Below, in pieces: positions 8,448 through 16,162 of a DNA stretch of 58,745 nucleotides. How positions within the stretch are numbered: position 1 is the first letter of the stretch; the number at the start of each line of letters is the position of its first letter. The notes under the pieces were generated by a model. The model did not search any database. It was not told the DNA's origin and saw only the letters and a program-made list of their open reading frames with translations. The stretch is from an uncultured Clostridium sp. (GTDB taxonomy: Bacteria > Bacillota > Clostridia > Oscillospirales > Butyricicoccaceae), in contig CANEGK010000008.1 in NCBI GenBank assembly GCA_947427035.1, forward strand, positions 1 through 58,745, read 5' to 3'. The position numbers were made by a program, and so were the translations under genes.

Positions 8448-9650
8448 TTACCGGTCAAACTCCTGTGCGGCGGCGTCAAAAACGGCCTGCACAGCCTGCT
8501 CGCTGTCCGCGCTCGCCGGAATCATGCCCTGCGCCAGCAGGGGGCTGCCGCCGCCCCGGCCGCTTTGGCGGGCGCATAAATCCTTGACAAAGGCGCCCAG
8601 GTTGGGGCCGGTCTTGGCCTTGCTGCGCATAAAGAGCAGCGAAAGCTGCCCGTCCTGCCGCACGGCAAAGAGCAGCGCCGACGGCTGCTCGGCGCACAGC
8701 GCCTCGCCCACGGCGCGCAGATGCTTGATATCGCCGCCGTCCAAAAGGGCGCAGGCAAAGCGCCCCTGCGCAAGCGTGCGGCTGCGCGACGTCCACAAAG
8801 CGCAGTCCGAGTGCAAAAGCGCTTCGCGCAGGGCGGCGCATTGCGCTTCGAGCGCGTCGCGGCGCGCGCAAAGGGCGGCAAAGGCGGCATCGAAGCCGTC
8901 CGTGTTTTCGCACGATAGGCTGCGCTGTGCGCGCAGCAGCGCGGCGTCACGCTTTTGCCGTTCCTGTGCGGCGGCCTGGCCCGCCGAATAGTAGACGCGG
9001 AAAACGCCGCGCACCGGCTTGACGCCGGTGATAAGCAGGTCCTGCACGCCGCCTGTCGACGGGCAGTGGGTGCCGCCGCAGGCGTTGCAGTCAAAGCCTT
9101 CGATTTCGACCAGGCGGATGCGCTCATGCGGGGTGATTTTACCGCGCACCGGCCGCTTCGCCGCCTCTTCGGGCGTGTAATAGGCGGTGTGAACCGGCAG
9201 GTCGCGGGCGATGACCTGCCGCGCAAGCTCCTGCGCCTGCACCAGCTGCTCGTCGTTCAGCGCACCGGTCAGCTCGATATGCGGGCCGGCCTCTTCGATG
9301 CGGGCGATGACGGTCGAAATGCCGAAGGTCTGCTCGATGACGGCCGAGAGAATGTGCTGGCCCAGGTGGTGGCGCATGTGCTCGAGCCGCTGTCCGCCGT
9401 CGATGTGCAGCGCGACTTCACCCCCGACCGGGGCGGGGACAATGTGCAGGATTTGCCCGTTTTCCTCATACACGTCGCGGACCGGCAGGCCGCCGAGGGC
9501 GCCGCTTTCACACGGCTGGCCGCCGCCGCGCGGGAAAAAGACGGTCTGGTCCAAAACAGCGGCAAAGCCCCCGTCGCAGGGCATGCAAGAAAGCACCTGC
9601 GCCTGTACGTCAAAAAGCGCGGGCTCGTCGTCAAAAAGTCGTCGGGTCAT
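8448..9650 (-). CDS. AlaX-type alanyl-tRNA editing protein with DHHA1 domain
   Basis: 400 residues. The N-terminal region resembles the AlaRS second domain, FFPRGGGQP near residue 38; the editing core has zinc ligands HHLGQH (about 93-98) and CNACGGTHC (about 190). The C-terminus ends with the DHHA1-type glycine-rich loop GRGGGSPLLAQG. Stand-alone homologues deacylate mischarged Ser- or Gly-tRNA(Ala). AAAGGAG precedes the ATG. It is the third gene of a minus-strand operon, 24 bases after the antiporter. Confidence 0.9.
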   Translation of the reverse strand: MTRRLFDDEPALFDVQAQVLSCMPCDGGFAAVLDQTVFFPRGGGQPCESGALGGLPVRDVYEENGQILHIVPAPVGGEVALHIDGGQRLEHMRHHLGQHILSAVIEQTFGISTVIARIEEAGPHIELTGALNDEQLVQAQELARQVIARDLPVHTAYYTPEEAAKRPVRGKITPHERIRLVEIEGFDCNACGGTHCPSTGGVQDLLITGVKPVRGVFRVYYSAGQAAAQERQKRDAALLRAQRSLSCENTDGFDAAFAALCARRDALEAQCAALREALLHSDCALWTSRSRTLAQGRFACALLDGGDIKHLRAVGEALCAEQPSALLFAVRQDGQLSLLFMRSKAKTGPNLGAFVKDLCARQSGRGGGSPLLAQGMIPASADSEQAVQAVFDAAAQEFDR

Positions 9651-9674
9651 AGGCGTCTCCTTTGAAAGCCGGAT

Positions 9675-10850
9675 TTATTGCTCGGTGATTTCGCCCGCTT
9701 TGGTCAGGCAGATTTTGGCGACCATCGGGCCGATGATTTCATAAATCAGCGTGCCGCACAGAACAATGGCGCGGATAGCCGCGGCGTGCTCGGGCACAAC
9801 TTCGCGCGCCACCAGCGTCAGGCCGATGGCGACGCCGGCCTGCGGAATGAGGGTGGGGCCCAGGTACTTTTTAATGACAGGGTCGGCGTGCATAACGGCC
9901 GCGCCCAGCGAAGCGCCCAGCCATTTGCCGACGACGCGCATGATGATGTAGACCGCCCCGGCCAGGCCGACGACGGGCAGGACCGACAGGTTGAGCTCGG
10001 CGCCCGACACGACGAAAAACATCGTGAAGATAGGGGGCGTGACAAAATCGGCTATGCGGAAGATGTCAGGGGCGGACTTGGTCAGGTTGACGAGCGCCGC
10101 GCCCATGACCATATTGGTCAGCAGGGCAGAAGCTCCCACCATATCGGCCAGCGCCGTGCCCAAAAAGACAAAGGCGACGGTGATGCACAGCCGGTTGGAG
10201 TCCTTTTTGAAAAAGTGCAGCGGCAGCAGAAAGAGCGCGCCGAGCGCTGCGCCCAAAAGCAGCGAAAGGGCGACCTCGCCCAGCGGCGCGAGCAGCGAGG
10301 ACAGCTTGAAGGCGCCGGAGCCGGACAGGCTTTTGGCCAGCGCGACGGAAAAGCCGAACGCGATAAGGGCGACGGCGTCGTCCAGCGCGACGACGCTCAA
10401 AAGCGTCGAGGTCAGCGGGCCTTTGGCCTTGTACTGTTTGATGACCAGAACGGTGGCGGCCGGCGCAGTGGCCGAGGCAATGGCGCCCAGAATGAGCGAA
10501 AAGGGGAGCGACTGGCCGGAAAGGTACAAAGCCAGCGTCACGACGACGACAGCCCCCAGCCCCTCGCACAGCGCGATGACGATGGGGGTCGCCCCGACGC
10601 GCCGGAAATAGCTGGCCTTGAACTCGCCGCCGATGGAAAAGGCGATAAAAGCCAGCGCCATTTCAGAGATAAAGTTGAGCCCTTCCAGCATACCGTCCTG
10701 CAAAAAGCCGAGGACATACGGCCCCAGCAGCAGGCCGGCCAGCAGGTAGCCCGTTACATTGGGCAGGCGCAGGTGTTTGACGACGCGCCCGCAAAAAAGC
10801 CCTGACAGCAAAATGACGGCCAGGGCCAGAAACAAATTGGGTTCTTCCAC
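9675..10850 (-). CDS. Cation:proton antiporter (CPA2 type)
   Basis: 391 residues with about 12-13 hydrophobic helices and no C-terminal TrkA-N domain, as in the shorter CPA2 Na+/H+ or K+/H+ antiporters. The LDDAVALIAFG segment near residue 155 carries the paired acidic residues expected for ion exchange. It starts with GTG at 10850, only three bases after the stop of the PII-like gene and without a strong ribosome binding site, so translation is probably coupled. The ion specificity cannot be read. The coupled PII-like protein may gate it (inference). Confidence 0.92.
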   Translation of the reverse strand: MEEPNLFLALAVILLSGLFCGRVVKHLRLPNVTGYLLAGLLLGPYVLGFLQDGMLEGLNFISEMALAFIAFSIGGEFKASYFRRVGATPIVIALCEGLGAVVVVTLALYLSGQSLPFSLILGAIASATAPAATVLVIKQYKAKGPLTSTLLSVVALDDAVALIAFGFSVALAKSLSGSGAFKLSSLLAPLGEVALSLLLGAALGALFLLPLHFFKKDSNRLCITVAFVFLGTALADMVGASALLTNMVMGAALVNLTKSAPDIFRIADFVTPPIFTMFFVVSGAELNLSVLPVVGLAGAVYIIMRVVGKWLGASLGAAVMHADPVIKKYLGPTLIPQAGVAIGLTLVAREVVPEHAAAIRAIVLCGTLIYEIIGPMVAKICLTKAGEITEQ

Positions 10851-10853
10851 TTC

Positions 10854-11192
10854 TTATTGCATCCCTTTCGTAAAGTCAACCGGCACGGTAAAGACGACGC
10901 CGGTGTCGGGGCGGCTGAGGTCGCCGACCACGCGCTCGATAATTTCCACGGCGACGGGCACTTTGTCTTCGTGCACGACGGTCAAAATGGTCAGATTCTG
11001 CTCGCGATCCGGGTCGAGCAGCAGGCGCAGTGAGCCGAGGAAGCTGGAAGCGTCCATCGAGTTGCGGTACAGCTCGTGCGCCATGCCGCGGCTTTGCAGA
11101 ATGGTCGCTCCGCCGATATGGGCGCGGGCCAGCTCTTCCAGCAGTTCGTCGAGCAGCTCTACCTTGTTGAGAATGAGGACAAGCAGTCTCAT
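10854..11192 (-). CDS. PII-like regulatory protein
   Basis: 112 residues with a ferredoxin-like PII pattern: LLVLILNKVELLDELLEELA opens the first strand and helix, GATILQSRGM follows, then a variable loop (about 40-65), and the end is GDLSRPDTGVVFTVPVD, like the C-terminus of PII proteins. The canonical uridylylated T-loop Tyr motif is not apparent, so it belongs with the PII-like rather than GlnB/GlnK group. AAAGGATG precedes the ATG. As first gene before an antiporter it is likely a nucleotide-sensing subunit of that transporter (inference). Confidence 0.82.
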   Translation of the reverse strand: MRLLVLILNKVELLDELLEELARAHIGGATILQSRGMAHELYRNSMDASSFLGSLRLLLDPDREQNLTILTVVHEDKVPVAVEIIERVVGDLSRPDTGVVFTVPVDFTKGMQ

Positions 11193-11296
11193 CTGGATTC
11201 ATCCTTTCTGTTGGCGATATTAGACAGGACATCCGCTGCCCCTCGTCAGCGGACACCCTTATTGTAGCACTGCGCGCCGGGCTTGTAAATGGAAAA

Positions 11297-11323
11297 CCGG
11301 CGCGTCTTTCAAAGACGCGCCGG
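11297..11323 (-). terminator. Terminator of M23 peptidase gene
   Basis: A perfect 13-bp stem CCGGCGCGTCTTT/AAAGACGCGCCGG followed on the minus strand by TTTTCC, 13 bases after the stop codon. Confidence 0.88.
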
Positions 11324-11335
11324 CAGGAAAAACAA

Positions 11336-13015
11336 TTAATAGGACTTGCCGATATAGCTGGCGGGGTTGACCGTCTTGCCGTTGATGCGCACTTCCCAGT
11401 GGCAGTGCGGGCCGGTCGAATTGCCGGTGCTGCCCACTTTGGCGATTTGCTCGCCCTGCGCCACCTTTTGCCCGACGCTGACCAGCAGCTTGCTGCAATG
11501 GCCGTACAGGGTCTGGTAGCCGTTGCCGTGGTCGATGATGACGCAATAGCCGTAGCCGCCGTTCCAGCGCGCCAGGGTGACGGTGCCGCCGTCGGCGGCC
11601 ACGATGGGGCTGCCGAGCGCGCCGGCCAAATCAAGCCCGGTGTGGAAGCCCGAGCGCCGCCAGCCGTACAGCGAGGTGCGGCGGCCGGCGCGGAAGGGGT
11701 TGATAAAATTGCCCTTGGGCGCTTTGGCCGGCAGCGCTTTGGTGCCGACTTCCTTAATCTGCGTCGTGGGCTGGGTGACGACGTTGTAGGAAAGGACTTC
11801 GCGGCTCTGCTCCTGCCCGTCGATGTACACGACGTTGGCCGAAACGCTCGCCGTGCCGTTGACGCCCTTCTGGACGATGCGGCTCTGGTTGGTGTACAGC
11901 TCGTCGGTCTTCTGCGTCACCGTTTCATAGGCGATGGGTTCGGTGTACTCGATTTTGCGCGTCTGCTTGATGGACAAAACAGGTACGGCGGCCGAAATTT
12001 TCAGCGTGTCGCCGGCGTGAATGCGGCTGACATTGAGGTCGGGGTTGAGCGCCTCTATCTGGGCGGTCGTCAGCGAAAAACGCTGCGCAATGGCGCTGAC
12101 GGTGTCGCCGTCCTGCACGGTGTAGGTGACGACCTCCTGCGAGTTGCCGCTCAGAAGCGCCTCAATTTCTTCAATGGAACGGATGGCGGAGTTGGGGACG
12201 GTGCGCTCTTCAATGCGCACGTCCTGCACAAACTCGGTCTTGACGTCGTCCGAAGTGCCGGTGCCGTCTTTCAAAAGGCGCTGGCGCAGCAAATCGAGCG
12301 CCGTGCGGCTGCTGGACGCGCCCACCAGTTCGCCGTCGACGAGCAGGGCGTACTGCGTGGAAACGCCGTTGACCGACGCCAGCAAAAGGTCGCGCGTGGC
12401 GTTGGGGTCGAGCATATTGTCGCGGTGGATGTAGCCGAAGGAGTAGGAAACCTCGGAACCCAGGTGATAGGGAGTGCCGAGATATTCGGCGGCCGTCGCT
12501 TCAACTTCGTCAATGAGCGCTTCCATTTCCTCTTTGGTTTCGACAAAGCCCAGGCTCTGGCCGTCCAGCGTCACTTCAAGGCCGACGCCGAAATAGCTCC
12601 ATGAAAAAACAAGAATGGTGGCGGTGATCAGGCACAGACAGGGAACCGTGCGCGAGCGCGAAGCAAAAGCCGTTGTGACGCTTTCCTGTACGCGCAGCCG
12701 CAGGCCCCACAAAAGGGTTTTGGCTTTGGTGAGCCGATCAAGCACGGGCTCACGCAGAACGGCGGCGCGGCTTTGGCATTTGCCGACGGCAGCGGCGCCC
12801 AGGCGCGCAACGCCGCGGCCGGCGCGCAGGGCGGTCCCCGCCAGGCTGGCAGCCAGGCTGCGGGCTTCCTGCGCGGTGCGGGTGTTACCGCCTACATTGG
12901 CCATGCGGTACAGCCGGACCTTGGCCTTGACAAAAATGCGGCGCAGCGAGCAGAAGGGGCTGCGCCGCGTGGGAGAGAAGAAAGAGCCGCCGCGCGCGCC
13001 GATGTAAATGCGCAT
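11336..13015 (-). CDS. Membrane-anchored M23 peptidase with LysM and G5 domains
   Basis: 559 residues. A basic cytoplasmic N-terminus (1-120) precedes one membrane helix (about 124-144). The outside part has a repeat-like region, a LysM domain (YTVQDGDTVSAIAQRFSLT near 300), a G5 domain (about 350-420) and a C-terminal M23 endopeptidase. The peptidase zinc and catalytic residues are seen in HTGLDLAG and HCHWEV. It should cleave peptidoglycan cross-links and act in cell-wall remodelling. AAAGGAGG precedes the ATG. A WalR-like box lies in its promoter region, fitting a wall-stress regulon. Confidence 0.95.
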   Translation of the reverse strand: MRIYIGARGGSFFSPTRRSPFCSLRRIFVKAKVRLYRMANVGGNTRTAQEARSLAASLAGTALRAGRGVARLGAAAVGKCQSRAAVLREPVLDRLTKAKTLLWGLRLRVQESVTTAFASRSRTVPCLCLITATILVFSWSYFGVGLEVTLDGQSLGFVETKEEMEALIDEVEATAAEYLGTPYHLGSEVSYSFGYIHRDNMLDPNATRDLLLASVNGVSTQYALLVDGELVGASSSRTALDLLRQRLLKDGTGTSDDVKTEFVQDVRIEERTVPNSAIRSIEEIEALLSGNSQEVVTYTVQDGDTVSAIAQRFSLTTAQIEALNPDLNVSRIHAGDTLKISAAVPVLSIKQTRKIEYTEPIAYETVTQKTDELYTNQSRIVQKGVNGTASVSANVVYIDGQEQSREVLSYNVVTQPTTQIKEVGTKALPAKAPKGNFINPFRAGRRTSLYGWRRSGFHTGLDLAGALGSPIVAADGGTVTLARWNGGYGYCVIIDHGNGYQTLYGHCSKLLVSVGQKVAQGEQIAKVGSTGNSTGPHCHWEVRINGKTVNPASYIGKSY

Positions 13016-13057
13016 GGGTTTGACCTCCTTTCAAGAGGTTACAAATTAAAGTCAAAC

Positions 13058-13074
13058 ATTACAAAAGAGTAACA
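13058..13074 (-). promoter_or_regulatory. Candidate WalR (YycF) box
   Basis: On the minus strand, TGTTAC-TCTTT-TGTAAT exactly fits the known TGTWAH-N5-TGTWAH WalR site. A further TGTAAC half-site lies at 13038-13043. The box is 43 bases upstream of a peptidoglycan hydrolase start, the expected target class. Confidence 0.6.
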
Positions 13075-13162
13075 ACTGCCTCTATCTTACAGGAAAATCG
13101 TCCCGTTGTCAAGGGGCGGAGCAGGCCGGGCCGGCGGAAAAACGCCGTCGAAATCAACAAAA

Positions 13163-13183
13163 AAAGAGCCGCTTCGGCTCTTT
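13163..13183 (-). terminator. Terminator of lipid kinase gene
   Basis: A 9-bp stem AAAGAGCCG/CGGCTCTTT with a 3-base loop, followed on the minus strand by a run of Ts, 10 bases after the stop at 13193. Confidence 0.85.
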
Positions 13184-13192
13184 GAAAGGGCG

Positions 13193-14101
13193 TCAGCCCT
13201 GCGCGGGGCAGAAGACGCGCACCGCATGGGGCACGGCCGAGATTTCGACGTCGCTGGGGCTGCCGCCAAACTCGCCGTCGAGCGTCCAGGGCACGGCGGA
13301 CTGCGAATGGAAACACGCGCGCGTCGATTTAAAGGAGTGGACGTATTCCGAATCAAAATTCTGGTGCAGGATGGAGTTGACGACGGCGGTCAGCTGGCCG
13401 ATGTTCTGCGGATTGCGCACCAGCGTCACCTCTAAAAGCCCGTCTGACATGGACACGAGCTGCTTGTCGTTTAAATGAAACCCGCCGACCGAAGAGGAGT
13501 TGCTGACCATGCCGAAGAGGAATTCGCCTTCGACGGAAAAGCCGTCGCCTTCGACCTGCATCGGGTAAGCCTTGAGCACCGGCAGGCGCTTGATGCCCTC
13601 CAGAATATAGGCCGTGCGGCCGAGCAGCAGCTTGCTCTGCTGCGGCGTCTGGTATGAAACCTCGGTAAAAGCGCCGAAGGCGGCGATATAGGAGAAATAC
13701 CGTTCGCCGAAGCGGCCGACGTCGACCGGGCTGCTGTTCCCCGCGGCGACGCACCGGGCGGCTTCGGTCATATTGCGCGAAATGCCCAGGCTGGCCGCAA
13801 AATCGTTGACCGTGCCGCTGGGCAGATATCCCAGCGGCGGGCGTTCGGACGCAGGCAGGGCCATCAGGCCGTTGACGGTCTCGTTCAGGGTGCCGTCGCC
13901 CCCGCACGAGACGAGAATGTCAAACTGGCCGCGGCGGCTCTGGATGATTTCGCCGACCTCGCCGGCGCGCAGGGTGGGGCGCACCGAGACGGAAAAACCG
14001 GCTTCAGTGAAAATTTGCAGAATGTCCAGCAGTTTGCTGCGGATGTCAGAGCGCCCGGCGTGGGGGTTGATGACAAAAAGAATGCTGCGTTCGGTCGGCA
14101 C
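13193..14101 (-). CDS. Diacylglycerol/sphingosine kinase-family lipid kinase (YegS/DgkB-like)
   Basis: 302 residues from GTG at 14101, with AGGAGG nine bases upstream; the frame stays open much further but without a site. It shows the catalytic-domain hallmarks FVINPHAGRS at the N-terminus, CGGDGTLNETVNG near residue 65 (ATP and substrate loop) and PSGTVNDFA near 95. The C-terminal beta domain ends DGEFGGSPSDVEI. The family phosphorylates diacylglycerol or related lipids at the inner membrane face, recycling lipids. Divergent to the CmpB-type gene. Confidence 0.94.
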   Translation of the reverse strand: MPTERSILFVINPHAGRSDIRSKLLDILQIFTEAGFSVSVRPTLRAGEVGEIIQSRRGQFDILVSCGGDGTLNETVNGLMALPASERPPLGYLPSGTVNDFAASLGISRNMTEAARCVAAGNSSPVDVGRFGERYFSYIAAFGAFTEVSYQTPQQSKLLLGRTAYILEGIKRLPVLKAYPMQVEGDGFSVEGEFLFGMVSNSSSVGGFHLNDKQLVSMSDGLLEVTLVRNPQNIGQLTAVVNSILHQNFDSEYVHSFKSTRACFHSQSAVPWTLDGEFGGSPSDVEISAVPHAVRVFCPAQG

Positions 14102-14161
14102 AGGGGAAGTCCTCCTTTGCATGGAAAGTGTTCTGGGGGAAATGCTATACACGGTGATTCT

Positions 14162-14560
14162 ATGAAAAACAAACGGGAATACGGCGAAACGGCCCTGGTG
14201 GGCGGCGTGGGCTACTGCGTGCTGGAAATGGCGTGGCGCGGGCGGACCCACTGGTCGATGGCGCTGGCCGGCGGCGCCGGCTTTGCCGCGGCCCACCACA
14301 TTAACAGGCTCTTTCCGCGCGCGCCGCTGTGGCGGCGGTGCCTGATGGGCTCGGCGGCCATTACCGCCGTCGAACTGGCGGCCGGCTGCCTGTTTAACAA
14401 AAAGCATCAGGTGTGGGACTACACCGGCCGCCCGGGCAACCTCGGGGGGCAAATCTGTCCGCTTTACAGCCTGCTGTGGTTTCTGCTGTGCATTCCGCTG
14501 TGCGGCCTGAGCACGGCCATTCGAAAAAAGATCTCGCATTCCGCCCCCCGGACGTGGTAG
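14162..14560 (+). CDS. Putative ABC transporter permease, CmpB-like membrane protein
   Basis: 132 residues with three or four hydrophobic helices. The segment WDYTGRPGNLGGQICPLYS near residue 85 is the characteristic stretch of the CmpB-like family (Pfam ABC_trans_CmpB), which despite its name has no proven transport role. No strong ribosome binding site is seen before the ATG, and no alternative start exists in frame between 14100 and 14162. A single-domain, short member. It precedes the S4-domain gene on the same strand. Confidence 0.82.
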   Translation: MKNKREYGETALVGGVGYCVLEMAWRGRTHWSMALAGGAGFAAAHHINRLFPRAPLWRRCLMGSAAITAVELAAGCLFNKKHQVWDYTGRPGNLGGQICPLYSLLWFLLCIPLCGLSTAIRKKISHSAPRTW

Positions 14561-14611
14561 AATAGGGGAGCCGCCGGCAAAGCCCGGCGGGCGGGAAGGA
14601 GTGCGGAAGCA

Positions 14612-15358
14612 ATGGAACGTCAGGAACTGCTGGCCCGGCTGCGCGAGCTGCACATGCGCGCCGGCCGGCGCGGCGAGGTGTGCTGCACCGGGTTTTTGAC
14701 GCCGGCCGAACAGATGTGGGCGCAGGCCGACTGCCGGCAAGCCGGCCTTGACGGGCTGGTGCTGTGGGGCGGCCCGACAGGCTGTGAAAGGAAAATGGCC
14801 TTTTTCTTTCCCGACTGGCAGGAGCCGGGCAGCTATTCGTTTGACGAGGTATGCGGCGTCCACCTGACGGCGCGCTTTGGCGCGCCAACGCACCGCGACG
14901 TTTTGGGGTCGGTGTTGGCGCTGGGCGTCGAACGCCATGCCGTCGGGGACATCGCCATAGAGGGCGAGCAAGCGTGGCTGATTGCGCTGGCGCCCGTCGC
15001 GCGGCTGGCGGCGCAGAGCCTGGAGCGCGTCGGCAGGGCCGGCGTGCGCGCCGAGCTGGTCCCCTGGCAGGCCGTCCCGGCGCAGACCGTCGAGACGCGG
15101 CCGGTTCGCTTTACCGTGCAGAGCCTGCGGCTGGACGCCGCCGTTTCGGGGCTGTTCAATCTGTCGCGCACCGAAGCGCAGGACATGGTCAGGGGTGGGC
15201 GGGTGTCGCTCAACCACCTGGAATGCCAGCGGCCCGACGCCCACGTTGACGCAGGCGACGTCATCGCGCTGCGCGGGACGGGCAAGGGGCGCATTACGGC
15301 GTGCGGCGGCATGACGCGCAAAGGGCGCGTCAGCGTCGAGGGCGAGCGCTGGGTGTAG
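14612..15358 (+). CDS. YlmH-type S4-domain RNA-binding protein
   Basis: 248 residues. The N- and central regions fit YlmH (CTGFLTPAEQ near 24, GGPTGCERKMAFFFPDW near 50, THRDVLGSVLALGVERHAVGDI near 92). The C-terminal S4 domain (about 180-240) contains LSRTEAQDMVRGGRVSLN. YlmH homologues bind stalled ribosomal complexes and contribute to ribosome quality control and cell division gene clusters. Here it is not in a division cluster. AAGGAG precedes the ATG. Its stop is 2 bases from the stop of the convergent DUF308 gene. Confidence 0.92.
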   Translation: MERQELLARLRELHMRAGRRGEVCCTGFLTPAEQMWAQADCRQAGLDGLVLWGGPTGCERKMAFFFPDWQEPGSYSFDEVCGVHLTARFGAPTHRDVLGSVLALGVERHAVGDIAIEGEQAWLIALAPVARLAAQSLERVGRAGVRAELVPWQAVPAQTVETRPVRFTVQSLRLDAAVSGLFNLSRTEAQDMVRGGRVSLNHLECQRPDAHVDAGDVIALRGTGKGRITACGGMTRKGRVSVEGERWV

Positions 15359-15360
15359 TC

Positions 15361-15963
15361 CTACGGCTGTTCGTCGTCCAGCACGGTGTATTCCCCCTCG
15401 ATAGGGGTGACCGCTTTTTGAATTTCGCGGCCCAGCCGCGCCACCATATGGATGCTCCACAAATCGGAAACGCCCTGGTAAATGAGGGCCGCGCCGATGA
15501 CGGCGATGACCGTTGTCGCCGCGGCAAAGGGATTGTACAAGATGAGCGCGCCAAAGGCCGCGGCCACCAGCGACAGCACAAGCGCCAGCCACCATTTGGG
15601 GTAGCCGAGCCGGCGCAGCTCGAGCGCGCGGCGCAGGTTGACCAGACTGTCAAAAATGATATACAGCCCGAAAAAGACGGGCAGGATGGACAGAATAAAC
15701 TGTGGCTGCGTCAGGAAAAAGGCGCCGAGCGCCGTCAGAATGATGCCGAGCAGCAGCTCAAAGCGGAAGCTGCCCAGGCGGCCGTCGCGGACAAAATAGC
15801 TGATGACGGTGGTCAGCCCGTAGATGAGCAGCAGGCAGCCGAAGGTGTAGCAGATGGCGGTGCTGCTCAGATCGGGCCAGACGAGCAGGACTACGCCCAG
15901 CGCGATGTAAAAAACCGACGCGAAGATAAAGCTGATTTTCACACTTTTCAGGTATTCACGCAT
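15361..15963 (-). CDS. DUF308 (HdeD-like) membrane protein
   Basis: 200 residues from ATG at 15963 (GGAG upstream; an earlier in-frame ATG at 15981 has none). About six hydrophobic helices are arranged as repeated pairs, with the LLLIYGLTTVISYF and FGLYIIFDSLVNL segments typical of DUF308/HdeD proteins. The C-terminal 25 residues are charged and probably cytoplasmic. In enterobacteria HdeD is tied to acid resistance; function here is unknown. Confidence 0.88.
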   Translation of the reverse strand: MREYLKSVKISFIFASVFYIALGVVLLVWPDLSSTAICYTFGCLLLIYGLTTVISYFVRDGRLGSFRFELLLGIILTALGAFFLTQPQFILSILPVFFGLYIIFDSLVNLRRALELRRLGYPKWWLALVLSLVAAAFGALILYNPFAAATTVIAVIGAALIYQGVSDLWSIHMVARLGREIQKAVTPIEGEYTVLDDEQP

Positions 15964-16090
15964 AATCGGGCTCCTTTTCATCCGTTTTTCACAGGATACC
16001 GGCCGCCGCGGGCGCGGCCGGGGCAGTGGGCACTGTAAATGCCCGGTTTAAGATATTATACCATATCCCGCTGCCAGCTCAATATACAAA

Positions 16091-16128
16091 AAAGCACACA
16101 TGCCCAAAAAAACGGGGATGTGTGCTTT
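16091..16128 (-). terminator. Terminator of feoAB
   Basis: AAGCACACATGCCC pairs with GGGGATGTGTGCTT, followed on the minus strand by TTTTTTG. It lies 35 bases after the feoB stop. Confidence 0.82.
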
Positions 16129-16162
16129 CTGTTTTGTCGATTGGGTTTGTGACAAGCCCGTC

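Noticed and set aside
13193-15595. An open frame of about 800 codons on the minus strand running through the lipid kinase and beyond.
   Set aside because: Only the last 302 codons match the lipid kinase, with a good ribosome binding site at its GTG. The rest is the antisense of the CmpB and YlmH genes and shows GC-driven open frames.
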